Source of the DNA: Ligula intestinalis
Lineage: Eukaryota; Platyhelminthes; Cestoda; Diphyllobothriidea; Diphyllobothriidae
DNA length: 64,000 nucleotides
Assembly (NCBI GenBank): GCA_036362985.1
Contig: JAYGXS010000010.1
Coordinates: forward strand, 14,497,317 to 14,561,316
Reading direction: 5' to 3'
Shown: piece after piece, positions 1 through 11,300 of the stretch
Position numbering within the stretch: position 1 is the first letter of the stretch
Layout: every line of letters begins with the position of its first letter
Program-made: the position numbers and the translations under genes
The notes under the pieces: generated by a model
The model's database searches: none
The model's input: the letters and a program-made list of their open reading frames with translations, nothing else
Told to the model about the DNA's origin: nothing

Positions 1-284
1 ACGTGCCAAGAGGATGGATGTCTCAGTGTCAAAATTACTCGGTTCTAACCTCTCAACCAGGTGGTGATGTGATTTGAGTGTAGTGGCTGACGGCCCGTCA
101 CTATGTGCACACACGACCGGGTGCCCACTTCATAAACAGGGCTACACGAACAGAAATGCCTGTCACTAGCGCGGAATGTGCCGGATCTGACATGCGAGGC
201 TGCGACCTGTGAGTGTAAAGAGGATCGCATGCCTACTGGCGAAGGAAGGTGTAAGGTTATGGGGTGTGACGTATAATGTGGAGG

Positions 285-860
285 AAGTTAATATGGGGCC
301 TGTGTCATATAGAGATCTCGAGGTGAGGTCGCTGCCGAATGGACAGAGTGAGGACGACATTGTCCCTCGAGTCGATGTTGCTCACCGAGTTTTCCGAATT
401 CTCTAAAAGCGCCTATGGATCCAACGCGACATCTTCATCGCAACGAAGATCCGTGTGTACCACGCATCCCTCCGGCCAGTCCTCTTTGGATGTCAATGCT
501 GGCCTTTGCGCGTTGGAGATGAGCGAAGACTGGAGGTATTTGGCCACCACTGCCTGAGGACCATCCCTCGAGTGAAGTATACCGACTTCGTCTCAAATAT
601 TGAAGCCCGTATTCGGTGCGACAGTATCGTCAGGACATCTCAGAACATCCAATAAAGATGACTGAGGTAGTTTAGGCTCGATACTGTTCATAAAGCTATG
701 GAAGCGGTTCTTGGATCTCCGCCACTGGAGAAGAGAATGGGTGGACCTTTCCAGATCCGCTGTCACTAATCGTCACGCGTGGAGGGGTACCAGCGTGACA
801 GTATGGAGATCAGAAGATCAGGCATGATCACGGCTGCATCGAGCACAAGTAGGTGTGTGT
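285..860 (+). pseudogene. RTE-type LINE reverse transcriptase, degraded 3' end
   Basis: One frame (from 209) runs through a stop at 404-406 to about 655 and matches the C-terminal part of RTE-clade polyproteins: LPNGQSEDDIVPRVDVAHRV, then RVYHASLRPVLFGCQCWPLR, then CLRTIPRVKYTDFVSN. A shifted continuation reads LDTVHKAMEAVLGSP, which fits the end of the same protein. Catalytic reverse transcriptase motifs are absent because only the 3' part remains. The element ends near a GT/GA-rich simple repeat at 850-890. Confidence 0.75.
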
Positions 861-893
861 GAGAGAGAGGGAGCAAGAGAGCGAGCGATTAGC
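850..893. repeat. GT/GA-rich simple repeat
   Basis: A short run of gtgtgtgtgagagagaggg followed by gagcaagagagcgagcg, at the probable 3' end of the RTE remnant. Confidence 0.7.
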
Positions 894-1960
894 GCGAAAT
901 ACGGTGATGGGAATCTCGACTGTGGCATTTTACCGACGACTTGCAGGCGGGCTCATATGGCCAAATAGATCCATGCGATTATACAATGCATTGGGATAGT
1001 ATGGTCAGGTGAGGGGATTCCGGTATTGGCAAGCCCGTCACAGAGCGATGGATTCACAAGTGTCAGACCAGGTCCATGCGTGATACGAATGCAGTGACAG
1101 CAAGCACAAGGTACAGGTCGATTGGTCGCGATAATACTGCGGTGAGTCATGCAGTCGTGAATGCGCCTATGACCGAAAAGACCCAGGCGGTGTCTGAATA
1201 TCCTGGGACCTTGTGAGCAGGTGAGGCGTATGAAGGCTGTACGTCGGAAACTTGGAGATTAGTTCGCAGGTATCAGTGAAATGGCTGCTTAAGTGACTGA
1301 CCAGGCGAATTTGTGATCTAGATGGGAACGGACTGGGAGTGAACCCATACTGTTAGCGCTTGGAGCAATCATGGTGACGCTTTACATGGTGACAGGAGCA
1401 TCCTCATGGGAGTCGCTAGTGACAGTGATGACGATGGTGGTGGTACCGTGCTGGGTAATGAAAGGCGGGTTCCTGGTGCGCCAAGTTCAGTAGGTCTAGC
1501 AATGTCAAACGAGGCTGATTCATGCCCGGAATGTATTTGGACATGAACACAATGCCAGGAGTTGGGCGCTTACGTCATTGGTACATGGGACTCGAGTTTT
1601 CCGACCCACTCTTACTATTTCTTAGGCAGCTGTTATTGGGCTGGCTTCGAACGCCGCCGCTCGGATCCTTATGGCAGTGTGTAACGCCGGCCGATCTTCA
1701 GTGTGGTCTTCCTATGTCGCGGGTTGATTAACACGTGCCAGAGTTAGATCAGTGGTGACGCGTTACTCATAACAAATTCATGTTAATAGCACAGTTGCCG
1801 ACACCGTTAAGAGGCAGTGTGTTCTTAGTCGCATATCATCAGACAGTCCCAATGTGGTGTACAGAGTACAACTACAAGTCCACAATGTCGGTCAACAAAA
1901 GTGGTCAGACGAAGTTTGAGCCTCTATAGAGGCGGGAACAAAATAAACAACGCAATTACT
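894..1960. other. Unassigned sequence
   Basis: There is no convincing exon, repeat or RNA gene here. I looked on the minus strand for the GGA gamma-ear and did not recognise it. Open frames are short and lack splice context. Confidence 0.5.
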
Positions 1961-1963
1961 CAC

Positions 1964-2389
1964 GATGTTTTATGGGGCTTGACTCAGCAGGACTTGAGAA
2001 GAGCAGGTCCCCAAGCAGATCAACGTTTGAAGAGCTGGAAGACGGGACAAGCGCTGCAGTATCGGAGGCAGAAGTATTCGTAGCGGTAGCAGCAGAAGGA
2101 GATTGTCCATTGGAGGCCGGTGCTGCCTTCTGTTTCTGCTGCTGTCGAGGAAGGGCAGCATCCTGAAGCCCGAAACGCGAAAGTTCCTTTGTAAGCAGAT
2201 CCTCATCTGCCGAGGGATCATCTGACAGAAGGAGATGCGGCAGTTTGGAAGTATCGCTGGGGTCTGAAGCGGCACTGACATTGGTATTTGGCTGCGCAGG
2301 CTGAACCGTTGAGGGAGATTTATTGAGCACAATCACCTCGTAACGTTCTAGCACCGAACTGGCTCGTCCACAAATGTCCACGATCTCGG
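1964..2389 (-). CDS. GGA: GGA exon: last GAT helix and hinge
   Basis: The exon starts after acceptor ctctgcag and ends at a canonical donor (c, then gtgagt) at 1964. The first residues (EIVDICGRASSVLERYE) finish the GAT bundle. The hinge is rich in Ser, Pro, Ala and Gln. Positions 2207-2193 encode DEDLL, a canonical DXXLL acidic-dileucine motif, followed by KELSRFGLQD, equivalent to the vertebrate hinge segment around DDELMSLGLSDP. Positions 2027-1998 encode NVDLLGDLLF, a plausible clathrin-box-like motif. The open frame upstream of 2389 is a polypyrimidine tract, not coding. An in-frame stop lies just past the donor, so splicing to an ear exon outside the window is preferred but unproven. 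Confidence 0.85.
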
Positions 2390-5300
2390 CTGCAGAGTAT
2401 GAAACAACCACAGGTGATGTGGACGAAGGTGAGGGGGGGGGGGCAAGGAGAGGCTGTGGAGATGACGAGGAGGATAAGGTGAAGAAGAAGAAGTAGTGGA
2501 GGAGGAGGAGAATAGGAGGATGGACTTCGGAAGATGGAGACGAGGAGGTTGTGAAAAAGGTGGGGAAAAGACTACGAAGAAGAAAAAGAGAAAGTGAAGG
2601 GATAGAAGAAGACGAAGGCGAGAAGGATGAGACGGCCAAGAAGAAGAACCACTTCAACAAAAGCATAAACGCAGCACGGTAGTGGGGTACTGGTAATCGA
2701 AAAAGATATTTGTAGGGAGCTCCACATAAACAGCGTCCTGGTTCTCATGCTGCATATTTAAATGGGCTTAAACCTAAGGTGGCTAAAGTAGGCTAGCAGT
2801 TGAAGTTCCTTTAAGCCCATTGGAAAAGCGCAATACAGCAGTGCTGTTAGTAGTACGTATTCTGGTGTTCGCAGGATTCGCTCAGAACTTCAGACTTGGT
2901 AGTCAAAATCCCTGTGTGGAGGTAAACTAACGGGACTGATCGAGCAGTCTCATCTTGCTGATTGATCAAAAAACCTTTCTGTTACATAGAGGATCGTCCC
3001 TCGGAAAATCAAGCTATACCTCTCAGGGAGGGAGTAGTAGTCGAGCGCATATCCAAGTTACTGGCAGTTGTATGCCCCTAAGTACTATACATCAAAAGGA
3101 GGAGGGAACGGCACCTACCGAGAACTTCCGCTTGATCAGCCTCCTCCGTGGTGGCCAGCTGAAACAGTGCGGGGCGTGCCTTCTTTATGGTAGCAGCAAT
3201 TTCCTAGAATGACAGAAAACAAGTATCCTGGTTTAGAATAAATTTCGTAAGTTAACCACCTCAAATGCGGTTCATGAGGAGGAGGAGGAGGAGAAGGACC
3301 AAGACTGAAGACGGATGCTGCTGCTGCTATTTCAAGCAAGATGTCTGGTTTAAGAGAGAAGGGTTGGGTTCGAGGCGACCTTATAAATATTCTTTCACGT
3401 TCAAAAACAAATACCCTGACGCACACGGCCTCATTCTATCAACGCATCGGGTTTAGCCCAGTTGGCCTGTTGACTGGGAAAAGTACGCAATAAAAACATT
3501 ATAAGGATGGGAGCGAATATGCCAGCCCCTAGGTTTTTGTTGCAAAGAAAATGAACGCGCGATCACTGAGACAGTACGTGCATTAGTCTACGCTTTCGGC
3601 CTCGTACAAGAAACCATCATCAGAGACTGTGAGCGTGCAACAACAGGTGAACGGTTTTTGTAGTCCAACAAAGAGGAATGAGGGAGGAGTAAGGGTTGAG
3701 GGAGAGGAGATAGTGTTCGTAATAAGACTGACTCTAGGCCTTCTCACGGCATTGTGATGGGGTTTGTCCTTGGCTGTGAACTGGACCGCACCTATTGGCT
3801 GCGCGAACAAAAAGGCGTGATAGCAGGGGGCATGTCACTGTGTTTATTGATGGAGTTGGAGCCAGACACCCACACCTGTAGCAGTTCCTGCTCTGTTTTA
3901 TTGCTAGCTCCCGCCACTATCCATGTGCTCGCGAAGTTAAATGTGTGCCCTACTCCAGGGTGTGGGTAGCGACCTGAGAACCTTATTTGCCTCTCCGCAC
4001 TGCTAGTTTGTGTTCTATTATTGCCGAGCTATGTCGTCGTCCGCCTGCCCTGTATAATGGCGAGAACAGCCAAGATATGAGATGTGATAAACCACACCAC
4101 ATTGGTCACCTGCGTCCACTCGGTCCTTCATTTACATGATTCGGGTACGCACACCGAACTCGACAGCAATAAGTTCGGTTGCTTCTGACGAATTTTTAGA
4201 TATGTGCTCACCGTCTCTGATGATGGCCCCTTGTACGAGACCGAAAGTTCAGACAAGTATAAGTACTGTCGCAGCGATCACACTTTCATATTCTTTATAA
4301 GGATATCAGCGGACTGGGGAAAGACTCAATATGAACAGCAGCAGCACTTACCTCAATGTGACAGGATTCGAAGCAGATGCAGATCAAAATATCACGTCCG
4401 TCATTAGATAAAGGACTAGGGCAGGCTTCATAGACTCGGTCCGAAAAACCTTTTAGCGGGCCGGAGAGAAGAGCAGCAATTCTTGATTCTGGGAGTCTAG
4501 ACTGGACCGTAAGCAGTTATCATGAAGGAGCACTCCAATTTTGCACGATGGCCAGTGGTATCAATGTTCTTTCCGAGTCTGACCTCACCGGTCTATCAGC
4601 CAAGGCCGCAACCACCCGACAGCTTGAATGATTAAAGGTAGCCACCAAAACCCGCTCCATACACTCGAGCAATCAGTAAGCACAGACAGCATTTGTTGGG
4701 ACTATTAAGCTGTGGGAACCACAGCAGACGCGTTTACGAATCGCGTTCCCACCTGCCTTCCCGGTGTCTACCTACCTACCTTCCCACCCTCTTCAACCTT
4801 TCACTGGGAACTTCAATCATCCCTGATTGCTGGCGCCAGTCGATCATTATCCCCCTGGTCAAAGCGGGTAAGGACCACTGCCTAGCGACCTCTTATCGTC
4901 CAATTGCCCTCCTCAGTCTATTGGCGAAGATCCTGGAACGGCTCGTCCACCCAAGTCTGACGTCTGTGACGGACCTATCTTGCCACCAACATGGTTTCTG
5001 ATCAGGTCGTGGGACTACAACGGCGCTTTTCGAGCTCAGCGACGCTATCCTCGAGGGCTTCAATCAACAGAAGCCCGCTTCGCGGACCGTGGCAGTCTCA
5101 ATTGACCTGTCACGAGCCTTTGACTGCATCCGCCACGATCAGCTCCTGCAGGACTTGGTCTCGCTGAACGTCCCGACTGGCCTGGTCCGATGGTTGGCGG
5201 CTTACATCCGTGGCCGTCACGATCATGTCCTTTTCCGGGGCGCTCTCTCTAAGCCCCACAAGCAGACCTGTAGCGTTCCTCAAGGCTCTGTGCTCAGCCC

Positions 5301-8300
5301 GACGCTCTTTAACATCTACATGCGAGAGCTCCCACTCCCCCGGGCACCTGTGCAAGTGGTATCCTATGCGGACGATGTTACGTTCTTTTGCCGGCACCAT
5401 GACATCGATCAGGCTGCACAGCTCCTCACGGAGTTCATGCCTGTTGTCGAAAACTTCCTCACCCAGCGCGGAATGACGATCTCGGCAGCCAAGTCGTCCG
5501 TAACTGTTTTTACGCTTGATCCGAATGAGTTTAATCGTCACCCGGTCATCACCGTCAATCGGGCGTCCTTACCGCTCGTCCGCAAGCCCAAACTGCCAGG
5601 GAACCCGCAAGCAAAATAAGCCGCTGCACCAAGGTCCTCAAGGCTCTAGCAGGCAAATCCTGGGGCTGCGCGAAAGAGACTTTGTCGACTGCTTTCAAGG
5701 CGCTGACCAAGCCGCACCTCATTTTGCGGCATCAATCTGGTCTCCTACGATGAGCTCTTTCAGCCTCCGCCGCCTCCAGTCAGCACAAAACGCTGACCTC
5801 CGCACGATCACGGGTTGCTATAAAATGTCACCTATAGATCATCTTTATGCGGAGGCTTCTGTTCTACCGGTCACCCATCACAACACTCCTTAGCCAGCAG
5901 TTCTGGTGGAGTTGTTCGCAACCCGGCCATCCCAATCATCACCGTTGCACCGCTCCCGAGCCCTGCTGCAACGTCCGGCCGTCTATTCGAGCACTCCACA
6001 AGGAAGCTGTTGCCTCGTCTCTCGCGGATCTACCTGTTGATAGCTCTGCCACCGAGACAGGCTTCCAGCGTCTCCACCAGAGGGTCGTTGTCGAGGAGAA
6101 ACGAGGTTACCGTCCCCCGGTCCTTTTGGGTGGCTATTCACCTCCGATTGCGGCCTCGGAACGACGTCTCCCGAGGGTCCCTCGCTGTACCCTGGCGCAG
6201 CTACGCAGTGGCTACTGCATGCTCCTTCGCCAGTACCAACACCGGCTCGACCCATCCATACCCGACTGCGGCGTCTCGCCGCATGACTGCCGTCATTTGT
6301 TTGCCTGCAGTGCTCGGTCAGGCACCCACCTCACTCCCGCGGACCTGTGGCCCAAGCTGGTCGAGGTCGCGGCTTTTCTCCGTCTCCCAACTACTCCCAG
6401 TTTGGATTCCGACGGGGATTCCTGATGCAACTACGGGCTACGACACACACACACACACACACTATTAGGCTGTCAAATAGTATGCATCTTCTAACTGCCA
6501 AAACTTCCACTAGTTGGCAGCCAAGCAGCTGAAAGGAACACATCCAGAACTGACCAGTCAATACTTCGCCCGAAGTAACAAGGTCACTGGTTCGGACCCC
6601 GGATGAGGCGCCGCTAGCTGATGACTGACCATGCCAGTCTCCCTTGTATTTTTCAGCATTGTCACAGTCATTTTTATCACACAAGACTCTCATTACCCGC
6701 TCTCTTACTGCAAAATGGTACCTTATCTTGACGATGACCGAGACTGTTATTTGTCCGCAACTTGGAAAAAGTGCACACCATAGCTCGAAGCTTTTCAAAT
6801 GAACTTTTGATAGTATATACAAGTGCGACAAGAGCATTCGTCTTCCTGCAAGGCAACTATCAATTTTCAGTCAGGGTGCCAGTCCAGTTAGCAGTCACTC
6901 CCTTTAAAATCCCATTAAGTTGGGCTGACAGCCTACATGTCCGTTTAATGGCTGGCCAACAGCTGGCTTTTTTCTTGAATAATAAGAGGTAGAAGAGGGC
7001 GGGGTAAGTATTTAGAATAGCAAAGACGGACACGCACCTGTAGAACTTCAGCGTCCGGAGTGTCAGTCCGACCAGGCTGAACATGCTTCAGCATTTCCTC
7101 CAGCAACTGAGTGTTGTCCTGCAATGTTTTCATCTCCAGAGCGCGTCGCGATCGCCTCTCAAGTTTGGCATCCTCCTGAAATGCGGCAATAGAAGCGAAG
7201 GGATGAAAAAGGTAGTACAATTTTGAACAATTCTTAAAGGACAGTCAAATTAAAAATAAAGTTCCGCCCAAATGATACATCCGCCCTCGAACTCAACGCC
7301 GCTTCCGCTAACCTGAGATAGCAGTAGTGACTAGGGCGTGGCTTTCATTATCCCCCCGCTTCGTCAATCGCACTCGGTGCCAGTGATGAGGAACTAAGGG
7401 CTTATGTGTGAAGTAAAGTGGAGTGAGAGCGACTGGTGCAGCACCTGCTTCACTCATTCCTCTCACAAATGGCATTTTCCAACGGCGGCGCAAGACCAGA
7501 TGGGCTGTAGACGGGTGTGGACTTGTGGTTGGTAATGCATGTACCCTTTAAACGGGTCGTGTAGTAGATGGGCTGGGCAAACACGGGCCACATCAGAACA
7601 TGACAGGCGCTATTCGGGTTGCGCTCCCATAACAAATGCCGAATATGGAGGTGAGGGGAGCGTCGGTGGCGGGCTCAAGCACCAACCCCCCAGGGCCCTT
7701 TATGGCACTCCCACCCCAGAGGATCGGAGTCTGGTATGGCGGTTCCGGTCATCTACGCCTGATCAAACCTCCGGTATTCTTGATACCGGCTTCAGCCAAG
7801 TGAGGGCAGGCAGGCAAGTAGCCCTTGTTAGATCCGGAACCCCGCCGGGTGGGCCTCAATCCCGGCGGTGAGGAGGAGGAGGAGAAGGAGGAGTCGGAGC
7901 AGCATAGCCAGGAGGGGCTGCTCTGTCATAAAAAAACAGATGGAGAGGAGAAGAGATGGATCCACCATTGGGAGGTTTGGTGTAGCAGACCTTGGCCGCC
8001 CTGAGGGCGGGTGGGAACGCGGTCGAAGACGCGTCTGCTGTGGTTTCCGCCAAGTGAGGGAAGAGGGTGCGGTGAATAGAACGCAAGTTTCCTATCATTT
8101 AAAACGAATTCGTGTGTAAGTCGTTGTCCGTATCCCATCCTGTTGTGAAGCACCGAGTTAACATTTTCGGAATCGTGATAAGACGTAGAACCTGCGTGTA
8201 CCATACTTGACGCAAACTGCACTTCAGTAGCTGGTACACCTCATCAATAGCAAACAAGGTAGAATTCAGATTAGGTAGTTCTTGCAGCCTAGCGAATCGG

Positions 8301-11300
8301 ATTATCCCATCAGTCGGCAACCTTCTAAGCTGCGACCATAGGCGCGCCTATCCGACTCATCATTATTGTGGGCTGACATGTTAGACCAAGACTGACCGCA
8401 GATGAGATAGGATGCATGAGGCCTGCATTATGTGTATGTCCAACCAGGCTGTGCGGTTTTAGTCGTAGAACCAGATTTGGATAGGTGTGTAGAAGAATGC
8501 GCAGCATCAAGCTCGCTTTCTTCCCACCCACTCACCGCGATCCAACGTCGAAACTAGGTCAAAGTGCATGGGATTGAGGACTTCTTTGCCCCCGTCTCTC
8601 ATTTGTTTCAAATAAATTTTTCAGTGAGGTGGATTGAATCCGTGCAAAAATATCAAAAAATTCACAAGTATTAGGAGTTTCAAAACTGTTTATTACAGCT
8701 GCATCACCTCCAATTATCCTGAAGCTGCTATGTGAGGAATATTTGACGTATATAATAACTATTTAATACGCCCGTAGGCCTCACTGTGCTGGAGATAGGA
8801 AGGCCTGGAAAACTGCGTTCACTTACCTCAGACGAAGTTGGGAATCAACGGTTAATAGAAAAGTCGAGCACATTAGCTGCTTTTGAGATGCTGTGGGATC
8901 ATGACCCCTGCCGCACTGAGGCAGTAAGGTTGGTTTGCCTGTTCGTGTAATTATGGCCAATATCTACCTTACTCCTTATCTTCCCAATCCCACTGAGTCC
9001 CATTTGAGAAAAAAACAGATCAAGACACGGGATTTGAGGCGGGTGACTGGCCTGTTTTCTTTCAGTATAAACGGCAAGCGGGACGTGATAATTGCAGCAC
9101 AAACAGTTTCAATTCATTCACATACAAGTGCTGACGGTAAATGAAGTTAGAATTGACAACCACTTCATACAACGAAGATTCGCGTATGCTTATAACTCTC
9201 TCAGAGTGGCTATTCCATCTATGGAAATATTTGCCCTACATTGGAGTTGAGGTAACACCACCTGATGACGCTTGATGAGGCAGAAATAGCCATTGTGGTT
9301 GTCTTCTGTTGTTTGTCGGTAATACATTAGTTATATTTGCCCTTTTTGGGTCGAATAATAGACCACATTCCTTATACAGTAGAGCCTCGGGTGACGAGCA
9401 GCTCCACCTACGAGCATTTAAGGTAACGAGCGAACCACTTGCACAATTTTTTTTCAGTTGGCGAACTTCCACTCAGTTAGCGAGTTGTCAGTGCATGTGT
9501 GTGCCTGTGTCCGTCGTTGAGTGTTGCTCTCAGAGCGTGGATCCTCAGTCGCCTGCAGCTAATCAGTGCCTAACTACGTTTCGCAAGACGAACGTTTCAA
9601 ATGACGAGCTCGGCGCCGGAACGGATTAAACTCGTTAACCGAGGTCACATTGCAGTTATATTGATGCATCAGTCGAAAATCTGTGAAATACATGTCTGTG
9701 TTTAAATTTTTAGTCAAAAGACATCCCAAATGGCCAGTTTGTCTTCTCTTGCTCTCTTATTTTACCTTCCAATGGCTTCGGATCATCCCACTGGCTATGG
9801 CAAAGTCTATGTCGAACTAGGTCTATCTTACACCCCACAGCAGGGTGAGCGTTAGAACGGTGAAATGAGTATGAATTGGCTTATACTTATATAAGGCTTA
9901 TGCGGTAGCTACCACACTTTCTCGTACTCCCCCAGTTTGGCCAGGCGTCATGGCAGTCTCGAGTACGTGAGGCGAGAGAGGGCGCAGGTATTGGTGCGTG
10001 TCATGATACCCCTTAGGTGTGGCATTTGTAATGGGTAAGCATCCGGAATAACGCATCCCGTAAGCTACTGTGAATCCTGTGAGTGTCCGGCGCATACATA
10101 ACGTGAACCATTGTAGGCGACGTGAGAATTCTGAACGTGACGAAGTCCTCGACAAATTAGCAGCCATGTACATATCAGCAAGCAAACAGAAAATTACTTC
10201 TCACCACGACGAGGGCTCACCCAAAATAGCATCTAACCACAAATTAAAGGGCAAATTCGTGACGAACGAACTCACTTCATCGACAATGGTTTTTATTATT
10301 TCATTGGCCCTCTGAAGGTCATCCGGGTTGCGGCTCTTGAGGAGTTTCGCGAGAGTCTGTAAAGATGAAGAAGGGTTAATGAGGGGATGACAGAGCAATA
10401 AGGATGCAGCGAACAGACCTACCTCAGCATGTCGGCTGTTCTCAAAGATGCTACTTCGAGAGGAGTGTTCTTCGTCCCCCCTAGCCTAGGGGGAAAACAA
10501 CGTGATATGAGTTCACCCTCTAAAGAAGTATTTTGTATTTAAAGTTGGGACAACATAATCACACAAGTAAATTAGCGTTTTTCGCCTGTAAAATACCATG
10601 CCATCAATTTAACTCCCAAAAAGTCAACAGTACGAATAGGAAGGTAGCAAAAGCTGACAGGCATGGTACATTTGAATGTAAACGGGCATCTCCGGAGGAC
10701 GAGCCTGTCCACTTCGGGCAGATAGCATTGCTGGCAAAGACAAGGGAAACTTGAATGGCCACTTCTGGCTTATTAGCTGTTGCCAGCCAGTCATGCCCAA
10801 TCAAAATTGGTGCAGGACCCGAGGCTCGAACTCGCAACCTCTTGATCAGGACTCCAACGCTCTAACAATTGAGCCACGAGCTCGTTGTCTTGCCGATTTA
10901 AATCGGTAGATATTGACACTCGTTGATTAACGTTCGTCCATCGCTAACCGAAAGGGGCACCACTTGGGGTGAGGTGCGAATGACTGATGACGGCTTATAA
11001 GCCAGAAGAGGCTATTCCAGTCTTTCTTGTTTTTGCCGACAATATCATCTGCCTATACTACTAGCCACCGAGTGGCTGCTAATGAGGTTCAATAATAAAC
11101 TCCAAGACAGAGCGGGAAAACTGAGTACCGTTAACGGTCGGTGAACGCTCATTAACGAACCTCTATATTGTATTCCCATATTGGGTTAAAATAATTCCCC
11201 GAGTGTGTGGAGAAGCCACAGGCATTAACAGAGGTATGGAACGAGAAAGAAGCTGAAAACTACGTTGCATTAAGCCAATTCTCTGATGAAGTTATTGAAA

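Larger units (their letters stand above)
4690..6464 (+). mobile_element. Jockey/R1-like non-LTR retrotransposon, 5'-truncated
   Basis: This plus-strand LINE fragment lies in a GGA intron, antisense to the gene. It has a reverse transcriptase (4693-5619), a C-terminal region (5620-6425) and a (CA)n tail at about 6443-6464. There is no recognisable endonuclease or ORF1 upstream of 4690, so it was probably truncated on insertion. The frame is broken by a stop at 4999-5001 and at least two frameshifts. Confidence 0.85.

Noticed and set aside
1..1960. GGA gamma-ear domain on the minus strand
   Set aside because: No frame shows the expected ear motifs; the domain is probably beyond the window edge.
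2400..2666. Minus-strand open frame continuing upstream of the GGA hinge exon
   Set aside because: It is a polypyrimidine tract read as Ser/Pro/Leu/Phe, lies before a good acceptor, and the in-phase exon 3203-3119 joins at 2389 instead.
5110..6255. Minus-strand frames of 90-143 codons
   Set aside because: They are shadows of the GC-rich Jockey-like reverse transcriptase on the plus strand.
10820..10892. Possible functional tRNA gene on the minus strand
   Set aside because: The boxes are good, but the downstream body is shared with about ten other loci, so it is the head of a SINE.
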